Positions 21,293-23,247 of a stretch of DNA of 23,247 nt are shown here, one piece after another. Each line of letters starts with the position of its first letter. Positions within the stretch are counted from its first letter, which is position 1. Under the pieces are notes generated by a model that saw only the letters and a program-made list of their open reading frames with translations, ran no database searches and was not told the origin of the DNA. The position numbers and the translations under genes were made by a program. Source of the stretch: a virus; the IMG/VR virus record IMGVR_UViG_3300046689_000943, positions 1-23,247 of that record; one strand, 5' to 3'.

Positions 21293-21511
21293 ATGGCTCA
21301 TTCGATCATCTATGACCAATATACGCCGGGCGGCCCGCACAGCCAGATCACCACCGTTGCGGCCATCGTGCCGTCCACGCTCAGCCAGTACGCGGCGGGC
21401 GGGGTGGCCGAGCAGATGCGCGTGGGGGTGAGCGGCGCGCTGGTCTACAATCAGCGTGCGGCGGGCGGCTGCGCGGAGCAGCTGCGCCTCGCCGCCAATG
21501 CGCTGCCGTGA
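21293..21511 (+). CDS. Small protein with two AAGG-x-AEQ-x-R repeats (72 aa)
   Basis: The ATG at 21293 follows AGGAGG at good spacing. The 72-residue protein contains YTPGGPHSQITT, then SQYAAGGVAEQMRVG and NQRAAGGCAEQLRLA, three degenerate copies of a Y/N-x-x-GG-x-x-x-Q unit. The two best copies (about 32-46 and 53-67) match at AAGG-x-AEQ-x-R. The repeats suggest a small multivalent structural or binding protein. No known family was recognised. Confidence 0.65.
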   Translation: MAHSIIYDQYTPGGPHSQITTVAAIVPSTLSQYAAGGVAEQMRVGVSGALVYNQRAAGGCAEQLRLAANALP

Positions 21512-21540
21512 GGGGATCCCCCGTCTGCACGAGGGCAAGC

Positions 21541-21751
21541 ATGGCTAAACTGACCACAAAAGACCGCTCCCGGCTGCCGTCGAGTTCGTTCGCGCTGCCG
21601 GGCAAGGGCGAGGGCAAGAGCGGGAAGGGAAGCGGTTCATTTCCGATCCCGGATGCGAGCCAGGAACGCGCTCGCCCGCGCGTCCGGCAAACCGGTCGAG
21701 GCCGCGGTGCGCGCCAAGGTCAAGGCGAAGTTCCCCGGCATCGGGAAGTAG
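21541..21751 (+). pseudogene. Small phage protein gene disrupted by a frameshift
   Basis: From ATG 21541 the frame reads MAKLTTKDRSRLPSSSFALP ... SFPIPDAS. Near 21660 the coding sense moves by +1: the second frame reads ARNALARASGKPVEAAVRAK then VKAKFPGIGK and stops with TAG at 21749, immediately before the terminase ATG. Proteins with MAKLTTK-x-R-x-x-LP-x-x-FA at the start and YPIPD-x-x-HARNAL-x-RA ... V-x-x-KFP-x-I at the end are common small phage proteins, so both frames belong to one gene. The comparison suggests about five bases missing between DAS and ARN. A true mutation, an assembly error or programmed frameshifting are possible. The unshifted frame runs on into the terminase gene. 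Confidence 0.7.
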
Positions 21752-23206
21752 ATGTCCCTGCTCTATGACGCGCCGCCGACGCTGCGGCGGTTCATGCGGT
21801 CCGACAGTTTCGGGCGTATTGCGGCTGGACCTGTCGGCAGCGGGAAAACTACGGCGTGCGTCATCGAGCTGTTGCGACGGGCGATCCAGCAGGCGCCGGC
21901 GCCAGACGGATACCGCTGGAGCCGAGTCGCCATCGTGCGCCAGACCTTGAAGCAGCTCAAGGACACGGTTCTCAAGGATTGCAGCTTGTGGCTTGAGGGT
22001 TTGTCCCAGTGGCGAGTATCCGAGAATACGTTCCTGGTCGAGTTTGGCGACGTCAAGAGTGAGTGGATATTCATTCCGCTCGAGGACGCCTCCGATCAAG
22101 CGCGCTTGCTATCGATGCAATTGACGATGGCGTGGATCTCGGAGGCCATCGAGTGCAACTTCGACATCCTGGCGCCGATCTCGGGCCGCATCGGGCGCTA
22201 TCCATCGGGAGGGCGCGGCGTGCCCACCTTCTCGGGCATCATCGCCGACACCAACATGCCGGCCGAGGAGACCGACTGGCACCGCTTCATGGAGAACCTG
22301 CCGCCCGACTGGTCGCTGTTTCGCCAGCCGTCGGGGGTGAGCCCGCAGGCCGAGAACTTGGACTGGCTGCTACAGACAGATGCGACCATCAAGCTGCCGG
22401 TCGGGCATCCGGACAGGATTGCGCAGGGGCGGCGCTATTACGAGCGATTCCTCGAAATGTACGGCTCGGATCACCCTTGGGTGAAAAGATTCGTTTACGC
22501 CGAATATGGAAATGACCCATCGGGTGAGGCGGTGTTCCGGGCCACCTTCAATCGGGCGTTCCACGTGCGGGATACCATGGTGGTGCCGGGCTACAATCTG
22601 ATTTTGGCCCAGGACTTCGGCCGCAATCCGTGGACGCTGATTTGCCAGGTCGACCATCTGGGCCGGCTGCTGGTGCACGAGGAAATCGCCGCCACCAACA
22701 TCGGGCTGGAAAAGCACATCGAGCAGAACGTGCGGCCGCGGCTTTATTCGGGAAAGTATTCGGGATTGAAGGTCGTGGTGGTCGGGGACCCGTCGGGGGT
22801 CGCCAAAGGCACCATCTCGGAAGAAAGCTGCTTCGATGCCTTGAAGCGGCTTGGGCTGCCGGCTTTCCCGGCGCCGACCAACGATATCGACAAGCGGCTG
22901 CGGGCGGTGGAGCAGTTGCTCGGGCGCCAGGTCAACGGCGGCCCGGCGCTGGTCATCAATGGCGCGGGGTGCCCCATGCTGGTGCGCGCCATGAACGGGG
23001 GCTATCGGTTCAAGCGCCACCGCGAGGGCGCGCTGCGGGCGGTGCCGGAAAAGTTCGACGTGGAGGGCTTCTCACACGTTTGCGATGATTTGCAATACGC
23101 CTCTTTGATCGTCAGCGGCGGGCTGGTGCAGGAGATGGCGCGGCGGCTGGTGCCGCGCACCAGGAGGCAGGAACGGCCGCGGGTGAGCGCAGCAGGGTGG
23201 ACGTAA
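21752..23206 (+). CDS. terL: Terminase large subunit
   Basis: This is the 484-residue ATPase-nuclease that cuts concatemeric DNA and drives it into the capsid through the portal. The N-terminal ATPase has Walker A GPVGSGKTT (26-34), a RQTLKQLKDT adenine-side motif and Walker B TMAWISEA, with E131 as the catalytic glutamate, followed by DTNMP as motif C. The C-terminal RNase H-like nuclease has AQDFG (D288), VVGDPSG (D346) and HVCDDLQY (D445 or D446). Length and motifs are complete. It starts directly after the TAG of the preceding small gene. The portal is transcribed in the opposite direction. Confidence 0.95.
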   Translation: MSLLYDAPPTLRRFMRSDSFGRIAAGPVGSGKTTACVIELLRRAIQQAPAPDGYRWSRVAIVRQTLKQLKDTVLKDCSLWLEGLSQWRVSENTFLVEFGDVKSEWIFIPLEDASDQARLLSMQLTMAWISEAIECNFDILAPISGRIGRYPSGGRGVPTFSGIIADTNMPAEETDWHRFMENLPPDWSLFRQPSGVSPQAENLDWLLQTDATIKLPVGHPDRIAQGRRYYERFLEMYGSDHPWVKRFVYAEYGNDPSGEAVFRATFNRAFHVRDTMVVPGYNLILAQDFGRNPWTLICQVDHLGRLLVHEEIAATNIGLEKHIEQNVRPRLYSGKYSGLKVVVVGDPSGVAKGTISEESCFDALKRLGLPAFPAPTNDIDKRLRAVEQLLGRQVNGGPALVINGAGCPMLVRAMNGGYRFKRHREGALRAVPEKFDVEGFSHVCDDLQYASLIVSGGLVQEMARRLVPRTRRQERPRVSAAGWT

Positions 23207-23227
23207 ACGCGCGAAGGAGAAACGGTG

Positions 23228-23247
23228 ATGCCGACCAAGGACCCTCA
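23228..23247 (+). CDS. Start of a further gene, cut by the window edge
   Basis: Downstream of the terminase stop, GAAGGAG is followed after 8 bases by ATG (MPTKDP...), with a GTG one codon earlier as an alternative. Only six complete codons are visible. The ribosome site and orientation support a real gene continuing rightward. Nothing can be said about its product. Confidence 0.4.

Overview
This window is part of a tailed-phage (or prophage) genome: a virion-morphogenesis and lysis region of podovirus-like type. The evidence is a large terminase, a 770-residue P22-type portal, a scaffold-like protein, a major capsid protein, small connector-like proteins, tail and fibre proteins, and an amidase endolysin. 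The DNA is GC-rich with mostly AGGAGG-type ribosome binding sites. Two perfect TTAA-N7-TTAA dyads (6550-6564 and 20346-20360) lie in the two intergenic spaces preceding minus-strand gene blocks. They match the consensus of CtrA, the alphaproteobacterial cell-cycle regulator, so an alphaproteobacterial host is likely. No tRNA, rRNA, integrase or CRISPR was seen.

Right end (20376-23247, plus strand): a terminase-small-subunit candidate, two small proteins, a frameshifted small gene, the large terminase, and the first codons of a further gene. Leftward from 20321 everything is on the minus strand except one HNH gene. The order is: portal; a small Gly-rich protein; a GT2-TPR-GH130-like fusion; a second glycosyltransferase-like protein; two small proteins; a lysis block (one-TM protein, amidase, two-TM protein); a collagen-like fibre protein; four small proteins; scaffold; a small overlapping protein; and the major capsid gene. 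After a structured 420-bp gap come two connector-like proteins, an Ig-like or baseplate-like protein, three collagen-like proteins, a 597-residue tail protein, and a fourth collagen-like gene running off the left edge. Most junctions are ATGA or TGATG overlaps or gaps of a few bases, which implies long translationally coupled operons.

The most unusual part is the capsid gene. It is in three pieces: a 15-codon first exon (8742-8698), a 97-codon exon (8083-7793) and a 204-codon exon (7541-6930). The second interruption (251 nt) is a recognisable group I intron. The first (614 nt) is almost entirely a LAGLIDADG endonuclease gene, with too little non-coding sequence for an ordinary group I ribozyme. 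Two further HNH-type endonucleases (5472-6068 and 11215-11775) are AT-richer than their surroundings, so four mobile elements lie within about 6.3 kb.

A second theme is the fibres: five collagen-like genes and a small Gly-rich protein share one locus with two glycosyltransferase-type enzymes. The inference is that the phage glycosylates its own fibres or the host surface.
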